Assembly (NCBI RefSeq): GCF_900156895.1
Contig: NZ_FTPD01000082.1
Span: 7,040-71,039 of the forward strand
Direction: 5' to 3'
DNA length: 64,000 nucleotides
Source: Mesorhizobium prunaredense
GTDB lineage: Bacteria > Pseudomonadota > Alphaproteobacteria > Rhizobiales > Rhizobiaceae
The notes beneath the pieces were generated by a model that did no database searches, was not told where the DNA came from, and saw nothing but the letters and a program-made list of their open reading frames with translations. Positions within the stretch are counted from its first letter, which is position 1, and each line of letters opens with the position of its first letter. The position numbers and the translations under genes were made by a program. Below, in pieces: positions 45,876 to 52,669 of this stretch.

Positions 45876-46757
45876 CTAAGACGCTGCCACTTCCGCAGGT
45901 TTGGTCGCCTTTTTCTGCAGGTTGAGCAGGTTGCCCAGCAGGATCAGCAAGGCGCCGCCGGCGGTGAAGGCGTCGATCTGCTCCTGATAAAGCAGCCAGC
46001 CGATCAGCGCCGACAGCGGCACCCGCAAAAAGTCCATCGGTGAGATGACGGTGGCGTCGGCATAGGCGAGTGCGCGGGCCATGCAGAAATGCGACGACAT
46101 GCCGGTGAAGGCGATCAGCAGGATCCACGGCCACAGTTCGAGCGGCGGGTTGCGCCATTCGTAGAGCGCCGGGATAAGGCCGAGCACCGACTGGATGACC
46201 AGCATCCAGAAGATGATGGACACGACGCTGTCCGTCCGCGTCAGCGATTTGACCAGGACCACGGATATGCCGAAGCAGACCGCGGCACCCAGCACGACAA
46301 CATGTCCCGGATCGACGGAGCCGGCGCCCGGACGGACGATGATCAGCACGCCGATCAGCCCGAGCACGATCGCCGCAAGTCTCGGCCGGCTTAGTCTTTC
46401 ACCAAGAAAGCCGACCGCCAGAATGGCCGTCCAGATCGGCGTCGTGAATTCTATGGAGATCAGCACGGCCAGCGGGATCAATGTCAAGGCGTAGAGCCAT
46501 GCCGCCTGGCCGACAAAATGGACGACGTTGCGGGCGATATGGGCCATGGGGCGTTTGCTGCGCATTGCCGCAAAACCGCCTGACATCATCACCAGCGGCA
46601 GGAGGATGAACAGGCCGATCAACGAGCGCAACTCCAGCACCTGGAAGACGTTGAGCTCGGCTGTCGTGGCGCGGCCGGCGACCGACATCGTCAGAAATGA
46701 TGCGATCGACAGCGCCATCCAGAACGCGGCCTTGGGGATCGAGGGTGAGGGCGCCAT
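45876..46757 (-). CDS. EamA-family (DMT) transporter
   Basis: Inner-membrane exporter of the drug/metabolite transporter superfamily, 293 residues. Ten hydrophobic helices in two five-helix halves; the first half ends around GLIGVLIIVRPG, the second contains MARALAYADATVISPMDFLRVPLSALIGWLLYQE, the repeated EamA signature. Substrate unknown. ATG 46757 gives MAPSPSIPKAAFW; a GTG at 46787 could extend it by ten residues. Confidence 0.87.
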   Translation of the reverse strand: MAPSPSIPKAAFWMALSIASFLTMSVAGRATTAELNVFQVLELRSLIGLFILLPLVMMSGGFAAMRSKRPMAHIARNVVHFVGQAAWLYALTLIPLAVLISIEFTTPIWTAILAVGFLGERLSRPRLAAIVLGLIGVLIIVRPGAGSVDPGHVVVLGAAVCFGISVVLVKSLTRTDSVVSIIFWMLVIQSVLGLIPALYEWRNPPLELWPWILLIAFTGMSSHFCMARALAYADATVISPMDFLRVPLSALIGWLLYQEQIDAFTAGGALLILLGNLLNLQKKATKPAEVAAS

Positions 46758-46912
46758 GCGCGCTATGTCGCAAGCCGGGGCTTTCACTGCAACCGCTAGT
46801 CAGCACATTCGGCTGGGCCAGAAGCGAGGTGTTGCAAAACGGTCATGCTGAAGGCGGAACCTGCCGTCACCGCGAGCGTTGGTCCAACAGCCAGTTCAAG
46901 GGGAGAGATCCA

Positions 46913-47419
46913 ATGAAATCATGCGCACGATTTGTACTTGCCGGCTGCCTGGCGGCTGCAGCCGGCGCGGCTCATGCCGACGAGGCCGATTTTCTTCGCT
47001 CGTTCGAGGGGAATTTTGCCGGCAAGGGCACCGTCAAGGTAACCACCGAGGCGCCGACGGTGAACGTCTCCTGCCGCTTCAATTCCGACGCGACATCGAG
47101 TTCCTTGTCGCTGGACGGCACCTGCCGCGGTCTTGTCGGGGTGTCGCGCGCCATCAGTGCCGATCTGAAGTCCAGCGGGACGAAGTACACCGGCACCTAT
47201 GTCGGATCCCGCACCGGGCCGGCGCAGCTCAGCGGCAAGCGCTCGGGCAATGCGATCAATCTCGGCATCCGCTGGGCGAAGCAGGTCAACGGCGATCGCA
47301 CCGCGCAAATGACCGTCGAGAAGAACGGCGAGGACGGCATGCGGCTGACCGTTATCGACGTCGACCCGAAAACCGGCGAGCGCGTGATGACCAGCCGGAT
47401 CGATCTGCGACGCACCTGA
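46913..47419 (+). CDS. Secreted protein of unknown function
   Basis: A 168-residue protein with a signal peptide (MKSCARFVLAGCLAAAAGAAHA, cleavage likely before DEAD). The mature part is beta-rich with Gly/Ser-Thr turns (FAGKGTVKVTTEAPTVNVSCRF, TGTYVGSRTGPAQLSGKRSGNAINLGI) and one Cys pair (about residues 55 and 70). ATG 46913 follows AGGGGAGAG at ideal spacing. I recognise no catalytic motif. Confidence 0.75.
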   Translation: MKSCARFVLAGCLAAAAGAAHADEADFLRSFEGNFAGKGTVKVTTEAPTVNVSCRFNSDATSSSLSLDGTCRGLVGVSRAISADLKSSGTKYTGTYVGSRTGPAQLSGKRSGNAINLGIRWAKQVNGDRTAQMTVEKNGEDGMRLTVIDVDPKTGERVMTSRIDLRRT

Positions 47420-47447
47420 AGCGGCCTGCTTTACCTATCTTGCTTGA

Positions 47448-47515
47448 GCGTGACCTTTCCGAAAACTGGATCCGCTTTTCGCTTGCGCGGACATTCGGTT
47501 CGGGGTCATGCTTAA
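47448..47515. repeat. Degenerate palindromic repeat copy
   Basis: Between the secreted protein gene and dinB, CCGAAAACTGGATCCGCTTTTCG lies inside a larger imperfect inverted region (GAGCGTGACC...GGTCATGCTT). It resembles the GATCCGAAAACCGG element at 27353. Confidence 0.4.
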
Positions 47516-47516
47516 A

Positions 47517-48845
47517 CTAATCCTCGATCGGCTCTGGCGGGTGGGCGTTGCGGCCCTTGCCGAAGGTGTAGCCGGTCTCCACCGCCCTGCGGCCGAACTT
47601 GTCGCGCAACGTGTCGATGGCGCCTTCGGCCATGGCACGCTTGCGTGACTGGATATCGACGAGGTCAGGCGGATCGGCCTTTTCGTCATTCGAGAGGTCG
47701 CTAACGCCGATGCCGAGCAGCCGGTATCTGGTGCCGTCCGCCTCCTTGCGAAGCAGTTCGAGCCCGGTCGAGAAAATGCGGTCGGCCAACCGTGTCGGGT
47801 CGCCGAGCTGGCGGTTGCGCGTGCGGGTCTTGAAATCCTGCGTCTTCAGCTTCAGCACGACGGTGCGCCCGGCAATACCGGACTTCTTCAGCCGCCCCGA
47901 GACTTTTTCCGACAGCGCTCTCAGCACCGAAACCAGTTCCTCGGGGGAGGCGATGTCGGTGTCGAAAGTGGTCTCTGCCGAGACGCTTTTCGCATCCTGG
48001 TCGGGGTGGACGCGGCGGTCGTCCTCGCCGCGTGAAAGATGGAACAGCCGGTCGCCCATCACGCCGTAGCGGCGCATCAGGTCGCCGCGCTCCATGCGCT
48101 GCAACTGGCCGATGGTGCGGATGCCGTCGCGCTCAAGCGTGGCGGCGAAGGCTTTTCCCACCCCCCAGATCAGCGTCACCGGCTGCTCGGCCAGAAAGCT
48201 GGTCGCCTCGGCTTCGCCGATCACCGAAAAGCCGCGCGGCTTGCGAAAGTCCGACGCCACCTTGGCTAGGAACTTGCAGTAGGAAAGGCCTGATGAAACG
48301 GTGATGCCGATCTCCTTCTCCACCTCGAGCGCGAAGCGTGCCAGCACCACCGCCGGCGGCAAGCCATGCAGGCGCTCGGTGCCGGCAAGATCCAGAAACG
48401 CTTCGTCGATGGAGGTCGGCTCGACCAGCGGCGTCAGCGCCTGCATCATGGCGCGCACCTCGTGGCCGACGCGACCATATTTTTCCATGTCCGGCGGGAT
48501 GACGACCGCTTCCGGACAGGCTTCGAGCGCCTTGAACATCGGCATCGCCGAGCGCACCCCGTGGACGCGGGCGATGTAGCAAGCGGTGGAGACGACGCCG
48601 CGCTTGCCGCCGCCGATGATCAACGGCCGATCCTTCAGCGCCGGGTTGTCGCGCTTTTCGACCGCCGCATAAAACGCGTCGCAATCGATATGGGCGAGAT
48701 GCAGCCGGTAGAGCTCCGGATGGCGGGCCAGCCGTGGACTGCCACAGCGCTCACAGCGCCGTGCCTCACCGCGCTGAAAGGTCAGGCAGTCGCGGCAAAA
48801 ACCGTGATCGGGATTGTTGACAGGAACCGCCATCGCTGCGAACAT
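47517..48845 (-). CDS. dinB: DNA polymerase IV (Y family) with N-terminal zinc ribbon
   Basis: Error-prone translesion polymerase. 442 residues, about 90 more than E. coli DinB. The extra N-terminus has a C-x2-C...C-x2-C ribbon (FCRDC and RCERCG, residues 17-35). The polymerase core follows with HIDCDAFYAAVEKRDNP, the catalytic EPTSIDEAFLDLAG, and the little-finger domain. The C-terminal tail lacks the usual beta-clamp pentapeptide. Start uncertain: ATG 48845 or 48833, both with weak ribosome sites. Confidence 0.93.
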   Translation of the reverse strand: MFAAMAVPVNNPDHGFCRDCLTFQRGEARRCERCGSPRLARHPELYRLHLAHIDCDAFYAAVEKRDNPALKDRPLIIGGGKRGVVSTACYIARVHGVRSAMPMFKALEACPEAVVIPPDMEKYGRVGHEVRAMMQALTPLVEPTSIDEAFLDLAGTERLHGLPPAVVLARFALEVEKEIGITVSSGLSYCKFLAKVASDFRKPRGFSVIGEAEATSFLAEQPVTLIWGVGKAFAATLERDGIRTIGQLQRMERGDLMRRYGVMGDRLFHLSRGEDDRRVHPDQDAKSVSAETTFDTDIASPEELVSVLRALSEKVSGRLKKSGIAGRTVVLKLKTQDFKTRTRNRQLGDPTRLADRIFSTGLELLRKEADGTRYRLLGIGVSDLSNDEKADPPDLVDIQSRKRAMAEGAIDTLRDKFGRRAVETGYTFGKGRNAHPPEPIED

Positions 48846-48913
48846 AAAGAGAACAAAGGCAATGGTACGTCAGGACGGACGCCACGACAAGGCGGTGAGC
48901 CGGGAGAGAGTTC

Positions 48914-49489
48914 GTGAATACGACCATAGCGCCGCTGGTGCCCGAGCTTTGGGCGGATTTTGAAGATCTGTTCGGTAAGCAGGGCGCCTGCTACGGCTGC
49001 TGGTGCACACATTTCCGGCTGTCGCCGGCAGCGCGCCGCGCCAGCGACCGGGAACGCAACAAGGACCACATCAGGGCGCGGATCGAGGCCGGGCCGCCAC
49101 CGGGCCTGCTGGCGTTCGAGGATGGCAAGGCGGTCGGCTGGATGCAGATCGGCCCGCGCGCCGACGTGCCCGAATGGAACAATAAGGGCAGGGGGTCGGC
49201 GCCGGTCGATCCCGCCGACGCCACCGATCCGGGCGTCTGGGCAATCTCCTGCTTCTTCATCCGCGTCAAGGCGCGCGGCAGGGGCGTGACGCACCGCCTG
49301 GTCGAAGGCGGCATCGAATTTGCTCGCCAGAATGGCGCGCGGCTGGTCGAGGCATGTCCGATCGACCTGTCGAAAGATTCGCGTTCGATCGGGCTGTTCG
49401 TCGGCTCGTCGCGGGTCTTCGAGAAAGCCGGTTTCGAGAGGCTGGTCGAGCGCAAGGCGGGCCGGCCGCTGATGCGATTGGTGCTTTAG
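48914..49489 (+). CDS. GNAT-family N-acetyltransferase
   Basis: A 191-residue acetyltransferase. The core shows GLLAFEDGKAVGWMQIGPRAD, AISCFFIRVKARGRGVTHRLVEGGIEFARQNGARLVEACPID (the acetyl-CoA pyrophosphate-binding [RQ]xxGx[GA]-like site is ARGRGV) and RVFEKAGFERL. The start region GKQGACYGCWCTHFR is cysteine-rich. The GTG start at 48914 is supported by GGGAGAGA just upstream. Acceptor unknown. It is divergent from dinB. Confidence 0.87.
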   Translation: MNTTIAPLVPELWADFEDLFGKQGACYGCWCTHFRLSPAARRASDRERNKDHIRARIEAGPPPGLLAFEDGKAVGWMQIGPRADVPEWNNKGRGSAPVDPADATDPGVWAISCFFIRVKARGRGVTHRLVEGGIEFARQNGARLVEACPIDLSKDSRSIGLFVGSSRVFEKAGFERLVERKAGRPLMRLVL

Positions 49490-49560
49490 CCAACGCTGCT
49501 GTGCACGCCGCTGCGGCGGCCGAACTATCGTAGTCGGCTGCATCATCAGGCGCCCACCCG

Positions 49561-49585
49561 GGAATAAATCCCGCTGCGGCCCGTT
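49561..49585 (+). promoter_or_regulatory. ECF sigma promoter candidate 1
   Basis: GGAATA (49561-49566), 17 bases, then TT (49584-49585), with CCCGTT at the 3' end followed by CCTC. Spacing and sequence match the motifs before the Ser/Asn-repeat and S8 protease genes. It lies about 30 bases before the ATG at 49616. Confidence 0.65.
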
Positions 49586-49615
49586 CCTCCTCGGATTTTT
49601 CCATGGAGGCCATCG

Positions 49616-50334
49616 ATGTTTCATTTTTCCCAGTCTTCTCAGAAGACCTCTCGCTCGATCCGGTTTGCCTGTCGGCCGGAAGATCATGGCGTCATCGCGC
49701 CGCCAGTGGCGGCCAGGACGGTCCTGCCGGATTGGTTCCGCAAATTGCCGGCGGTCGATCAGCAGCAAGCCTCGGCCACCAATAATGGCCTGACCGTCAA
49801 GCGCTGCATGCCGTTTCTCGATGCGATGACAACCGGCTGGATCCTGCCGCTCGCGGCGACCGTCCGCCTTGAGATCAAGGATGGCGGCAGCGCCGTCGCG
49901 GCTGGGAGTTCGACAGGGTGATGGTCAGCAATCATGGCGCCCATCAGGTCGCCGGCAATCCGAAGGAACCGGCACCGCCATGCAAGTTTCACAATTACTG
50001 GTCGATCCGTACCCCGCCGGGCTGGAGTTGTCTGTTCCTGCCGCCGCTCAATCGGCCGGCTCAGCCTTTTGAATGCGTCGCCGGCATCGTCGATACCGAC
50101 ACCTACGCAGCCCACATCCATTTTCCGTTCTTTGCGACGGCGCCGGATGGCCTCTATGTCATCGAAAAGGCAACGCCGCTGGTCCAGGTCATACCGTTTC
50201 GCCGCGAAGATTCGGCGCTCAAGGCCGAGATCGGGGCGGAGACCGGAGCCGAGGCGACGGAGCGCGAAACGGTCTACCGCAACACGATTGCCAGCGAAGG
50301 CTGGTATCGCAAATGGGCCCGCGCGGCCCGCTAG
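49616..50334 (+). pseudogene. Frameshifted conserved hypothetical gene in the ECF regulon
   Basis: A roughly 239-residue protein split by a 1-base deletion. Frame 1 (49616-49921) contains WFRKLPAVDQQ, LTVKRCMPFLDAMTTGWILPL and TVRLEIKDGG, then ends in SSTG and a stop. The next frame continues as WEFDRVMVSNHGAHQVAGNP, FHNYWSIRTPPGWSCLFLPPLN, CVAGIVDTDTYAAHIHFPFFAT and YVIEKATPLVQVIPF to 50334. The junction is just before 49903. I do not know the family's function. GGAGG precedes ATG 49616 and an ECF-type promoter precedes that. A sequencing error is possible. Confidence 0.72.
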
Positions 50335-50349
50335 GCTTTTCCCGGAGAA

Positions 50350-50386
50350 CCATACGAAACGGGGCCGCTGGCCCCGTTTCGTATGG
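50350..50386. terminator. Perfect 17-bp hairpin after the frameshifted gene
   Basis: CCATACGAAACGGGGCC (50350-50366), loop GCT, then the exact reverse complement to 50386. It begins 16 bases after the stop at 50334 and is not followed by a T-run. Its core AAACGGGGCC resembles the hairpin at 50647-50672. Confidence 0.6.
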
Positions 50387-50447
50387 GTTGCCAGGGGCGC
50401 GAAGCGACGCGGCGCAGACCCCTAATGCTGATCTGTAGTGATCCTTC

Positions 50448-50608
50448 GCGCCCCCCTCTGTCCTGCCGGACATCTCCCCCACAAGGGGGGAGATCGGCCT
50501 TCATCACTGATTTCGCCAACCACCAACCTTGCAAGAAGGAGAGCTGTCCGCGAAGCTGCCGATCTCCCCCCAAGTGGGGGAGATGTCCGGCAGGACAGAG
50601 GGGGGCGC
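50448..50608. repeat. Palindromic intergenic element, copy C
   Basis: Arms 50448-50498 and 50558-50608 are inverted copies of 51 bases with one indel in a C-run and two central mismatches; each arm contains CTGTCCTGCCGGACATCTCC or its complement. The 59-base middle has GATTTCGCCAA and TTGCAAGAAG, similar to the middle of copies A and B, so it may be a diverged relative. Confidence 0.8.
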
Positions 50609-50646
50609 CGTGGAGCGCCGGCCTATGCCAACCGCCAGCGAATGCG

Positions 50647-50672
50647 AAACGGGGGCCGGCTGGCCCCCGTTT
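50647..50672. terminator. 11-bp hairpin downstream of the Ser/Asn-repeat gene
   Basis: AAACGGGGGCC / GGCCCCCGTTT with loop GGCT. On the minus strand it lies 70 bases after the stop of the gene ending at 50742 and ends with TTT, so it may terminate that transcript. It is close in sequence to the hairpin at 50350-50386. Confidence 0.5.
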
Positions 50673-50741
50673 GTCTGTGGATTGTTGAGGGCGGCGGGTT
50701 CTCAACTCGAAGCGCGCCGCCGCTCTATCGCCCGGCCGACG

Positions 50742-51113
50742 TCACCACCGCCAGTTGCGCGACCACCCGCGATCCGAACCGTTCGAGTTCGAGTTGGAGG
50801 AACTGTTTGACGATGAGTTCGAATTCGAGTTGCTCGAGGAATTGGAGCTGGAGTTCGAAGACGAGTTCGAATTCGAATTGCTCGACGAATTAGAGCTGGA
50901 ATTCGACGAACCGTTGGACGACGAATTGGAGCTCGAATTTGAAGAGCTGTTGCCAGCGACGATGAAGGAACCGTCGCTCTGGCCGGACATTGCGGCCGGC
51001 GGACGCTCGGTTTCCGTCGCCGCCGCGGGAGACTCCTTCGCCTGCGCCGCGGTGCCCGCGAGCGCTGCCATTCCTGCGACCAGTGTCGACTTGAGTTTCC
51101 AGTGTCTTGTCAT
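50742..51113 (-). CDS. Secreted Ser/Asn-repeat protein
   Basis: A 123-residue protein with a signal peptide (LVAGMAALAGTAAQA). After a short Ala/Glu/Pro linker it becomes a tract of about 60 residues made almost only of Ser and Asn, in repeats of SSSN and SNSN (from about residue 55). It ends GSDRGWSRNWRW, a positively charged aromatic tail. The tract probably forms a flexible or amyloid-like surface chain. It is the third gene after the ECF sigma and anti-sigma genes, same strand, 100 bases away, and has its own ECF-type promoter. The opposite strand reads as a long acidic frame (Phe-Glu-Leu-Glu repeats), which I take as a shadow. Confidence 0.72.
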   Translation of the reverse strand: MTRHWKLKSTLVAGMAALAGTAAQAKESPAAATETERPPAAMSGQSDGSFIVAGNSSSNSSSNSSSNGSSNSSSNSSSNSNSNSSSNSSSNSSSNSNSNSSSNSSSNSNSNGSDRGWSRNWRW

Positions 51114-51164
51114 GGTGGTTACTCCTTGTTTCAGACTGGACCGGCAGTTGCGGCCCGGCGGAGT

Positions 51165-51189
51165 AACGGGCGATTGCCGGCTTTATTCC
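51165..51189 (-). promoter_or_regulatory. ECF sigma promoter candidate 2
   Basis: On the minus strand GGAATA (51189-51184), 17 bases, then TT (51166-51165), with CCCGTT at the 3' end followed by ACTC. It lies about 50 bases before the Ser/Asn-repeat gene, and both spacing and flanking bases match candidates 1 and 3. Confidence 0.65.
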
Positions 51190-51213
51190 AAAGAAAGCCG
51201 GGCCGGCGCAGTT

Positions 51214-52005
51214 TCACTTCCGGTCCTTCTGACGGATCTCGTCCAGCGCCTTGACTTCCTCCTCGGCTGACATCGAAACGCCTGCTTCAATCGCCGAAAG
51301 ATAGGCGTCGAGGGCTTCGGTCGACGAGGCCGGGGCATAGCCTCCGGCGTCGCCCGGCGCCACGACCGCGAAGCTGACGCGCCATTCGTCACCGGAACGG
51401 CAGGCGACCGACATCACCGTGGAGCGGTCCTGCGAGTCGACCTCGAATTCGCGGCACAAATCCTGCGCATCGTTACGGAACGTGGCGATGGCCCGGAACC
51501 GGTCGCTGATCCGGGCGAGCTTGATTTCCTTGCCGGACTCGACCGTTTCAAGGGCTTGGGCCAGGGCCGGCCGGATGACGCCAGCAACCCACAATCCGCC
51601 CTGCGTGCGTTCGTCGGTGCCTGCTGCCCAATAGCCGGCGAGCCCGCCGACAACGGCCGCCGCGAGAGAGGCGGCCATTGGCAGCATCCATCGAGACCTC
51701 GAAGCAGGCCCTGCTGCGCGCCTGCTGCCGAAGGGCAGTATCGATGCCGTTGCCGCATTTTCGCCGGCACGCCTGGCCTCGATCATCTGCTCGACGGCCG
51801 CGGCAAGTTTTTCGGGAACCGGCTCGTCGAGCAGCGGCTTCAGCGCGGCCTGCGCCTGCGCTCTGGTTTCGATGAACACAGCAATCCTGGCAACCAGACG
51901 GTCGTCCGTTTCCATCGCCTGCTCGATCCTGGCGACCATGTCCGGATCAAGCTCACCGTCGGCGAACCGCATCAGGATTTCGTCCGAAAAAGTCTCTTCG
52001 GTCAT
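51214..52005 (-). CDS. Membrane anti-sigma factor
   Basis: A 263-residue single-pass membrane protein that likely sequesters the ECF sigma factor encoded just upstream. N-terminal cytoplasmic helical part (EETFSDEILMRFADGELDPDMVARIEQAM is the usual anti-sigma start, without a zinc HxxxCxxC motif). A transmembrane helix lies near residues 106-127 (MLPMAASLAAAVVGGLAGYW), then a periplasmic domain of about 130 residues with two cysteines (ODLC-like QDLCREF and VACRSG). Its ATG overlaps the sigma stop by 4 bases (ATGA), showing translational coupling. Confidence 0.88.
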   Translation of the reverse strand: MTEETFSDEILMRFADGELDPDMVARIEQAMETDDRLVARIAVFIETRAQAQAALKPLLDEPVPEKLAAAVEQMIEARRAGENAATASILPFGSRRAAGPASRSRWMLPMAASLAAAVVGGLAGYWAAGTDERTQGGLWVAGVIRPALAQALETVESGKEIKLARISDRFRAIATFRNDAQDLCREFEVDSQDRSTVMSVACRSGDEWRVSFAVVAPGDAGGYAPASSTEALDAYLSAIEAGVSMSAEEEVKALDEIRQKDRK

Positions 52006-52544
52006 TTTGCAGCCCCTTTTGTGACCGGAGAACGGGTGGGCGCCGAAGATATTCCAGTCGCCTCCGCCAGATTCTTCCTCGCCCGGGCCAGCCTGCTCAT
52101 CACCGTCCCGATCGGCACGGCAAGGACTTCCGCGGCTTGCCTGTAGGAAAGCTCTTCGACACAGACTAGAAGCAGCACGTCGCGCTGGTCGGCGGCGAGT
52201 TCGCCTATGGCTTGCGCCACGCTGTTCAGCGCCAGCCGCGCCTCCATCTCGCGCTCACCGGAAACGCCGGCGATGTCATGGCGCTCGTCGATATCGTCCT
52301 GCGGGCCGGCGACCTTGCGCTTGCGGATGTCGTCGATCCACAGATTTCTCAGAATCTTGAACATCCACGCGTCGAAGCGCGTCCCTGGCTCGAAACTCTG
52401 CTCGTTGGCGAGCGCCCGTTCGCAGGCGCGCTGGACAAGATCATCCGCCATATCGCGGGACCGGCACAGCGCAATCGCGAACCGGCGCAGATTCGGCAGA
52501 AATGCGACAAGCTGATCTTGGACGCGGTCGGCTTTTTCCGGCAT
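52002..52544 (-). CDS. ECF RNA polymerase sigma factor
   Basis: Alternative sigma factor of 180 residues. Region 2 (LRRFAIALCRSRDMADDLVQRACERALAN, ending FDAWMFKILRNLWIDDIRKRK) and region 4 (LLLVCVEELSYRQAAEVLAVPIGTVMSRLARARKNL) are both complete. The ATG at 52544 follows TTGGAGCAAC. It overlaps the anti-sigma gene and is divergent from the S8 protease gene. I expect it to recognise the GGAATA-N17-TT motif found around it. Confidence 0.93.
   Translation of the reverse strand: MPEKADRVQDQLVAFLPNLRRFAIALCRSRDMADDLVQRACERALANEQSFEPGTRFDAWMFKILRNLWIDDIRKRKVAGPQDDIDERHDIAGVSGEREMEARLALNSVAQAIGELAADQRDVLLLVCVEELSYRQAAEVLAVPIGTVMSRLARARKNLAEATGISSAPTRSPVTKGAAK
52031..52055 (-). promoter_or_regulatory. 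Possible internal ECF promoter before the anti-sigma gene
   Basis: On the minus strand, within the 3' end of the sigma gene, GGAATA (52055-52050), 17 bases, TT (52032-52031) with CCCGTT. It lies 25 bases before the anti-sigma start. The spacing is identical to the other motifs, but coding constraint (GISSAPTRS) makes chance more likely here. Confidence 0.4.
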
Positions 52545-52559
52545 GTTGCTCCAAGTTCT

Positions 52560-52584
52560 GGAATAAAGCGGCCCCGCGCCCGTT
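52560..52584 (+). promoter_or_regulatory. ECF sigma promoter candidate 3 (possibly bidirectional)
   Basis: GGAATA (52560-52565), 17 bases, TT (52583-52584) with CCCGTT then CCTC, facing the S8 protease gene that starts 86 bases downstream. The site is quasi-palindromic: on the minus strand GGAACG-N17-TT faces the sigma gene, so it might serve both. Confidence 0.65.
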
Positions 52585-52669
52585 CCTCGCAAGGCTAGCT
52601 TATTGCCGGATAGCTCCGCTAGCCTCGCGACCTTGAAAATCGGCTACGGCCGGAAATGTGAGGGAGACG

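Larger units (their letters stand above)
50335..50741. other. Intergenic mosaic of hairpins and an inverted repeat
   Basis: This 407-base stretch has no credible gene. It holds a 17-bp hairpin at 50350-50386, inverted repeat C at 50448-50608 and an 11-bp hairpin at 50647-50672. Short frames on both strands cross these repeats. Confidence 0.65.

Noticed and set aside
50755..51270. Long plus-strand frame with Phe/Glu/Leu repeats, 171 residues
   Set aside because: It is antisense to the Ser/Asn-repeat gene. The minus strand has a signal peptide, a promoter motif and operon context. The plus frame lacks a ribosome site.
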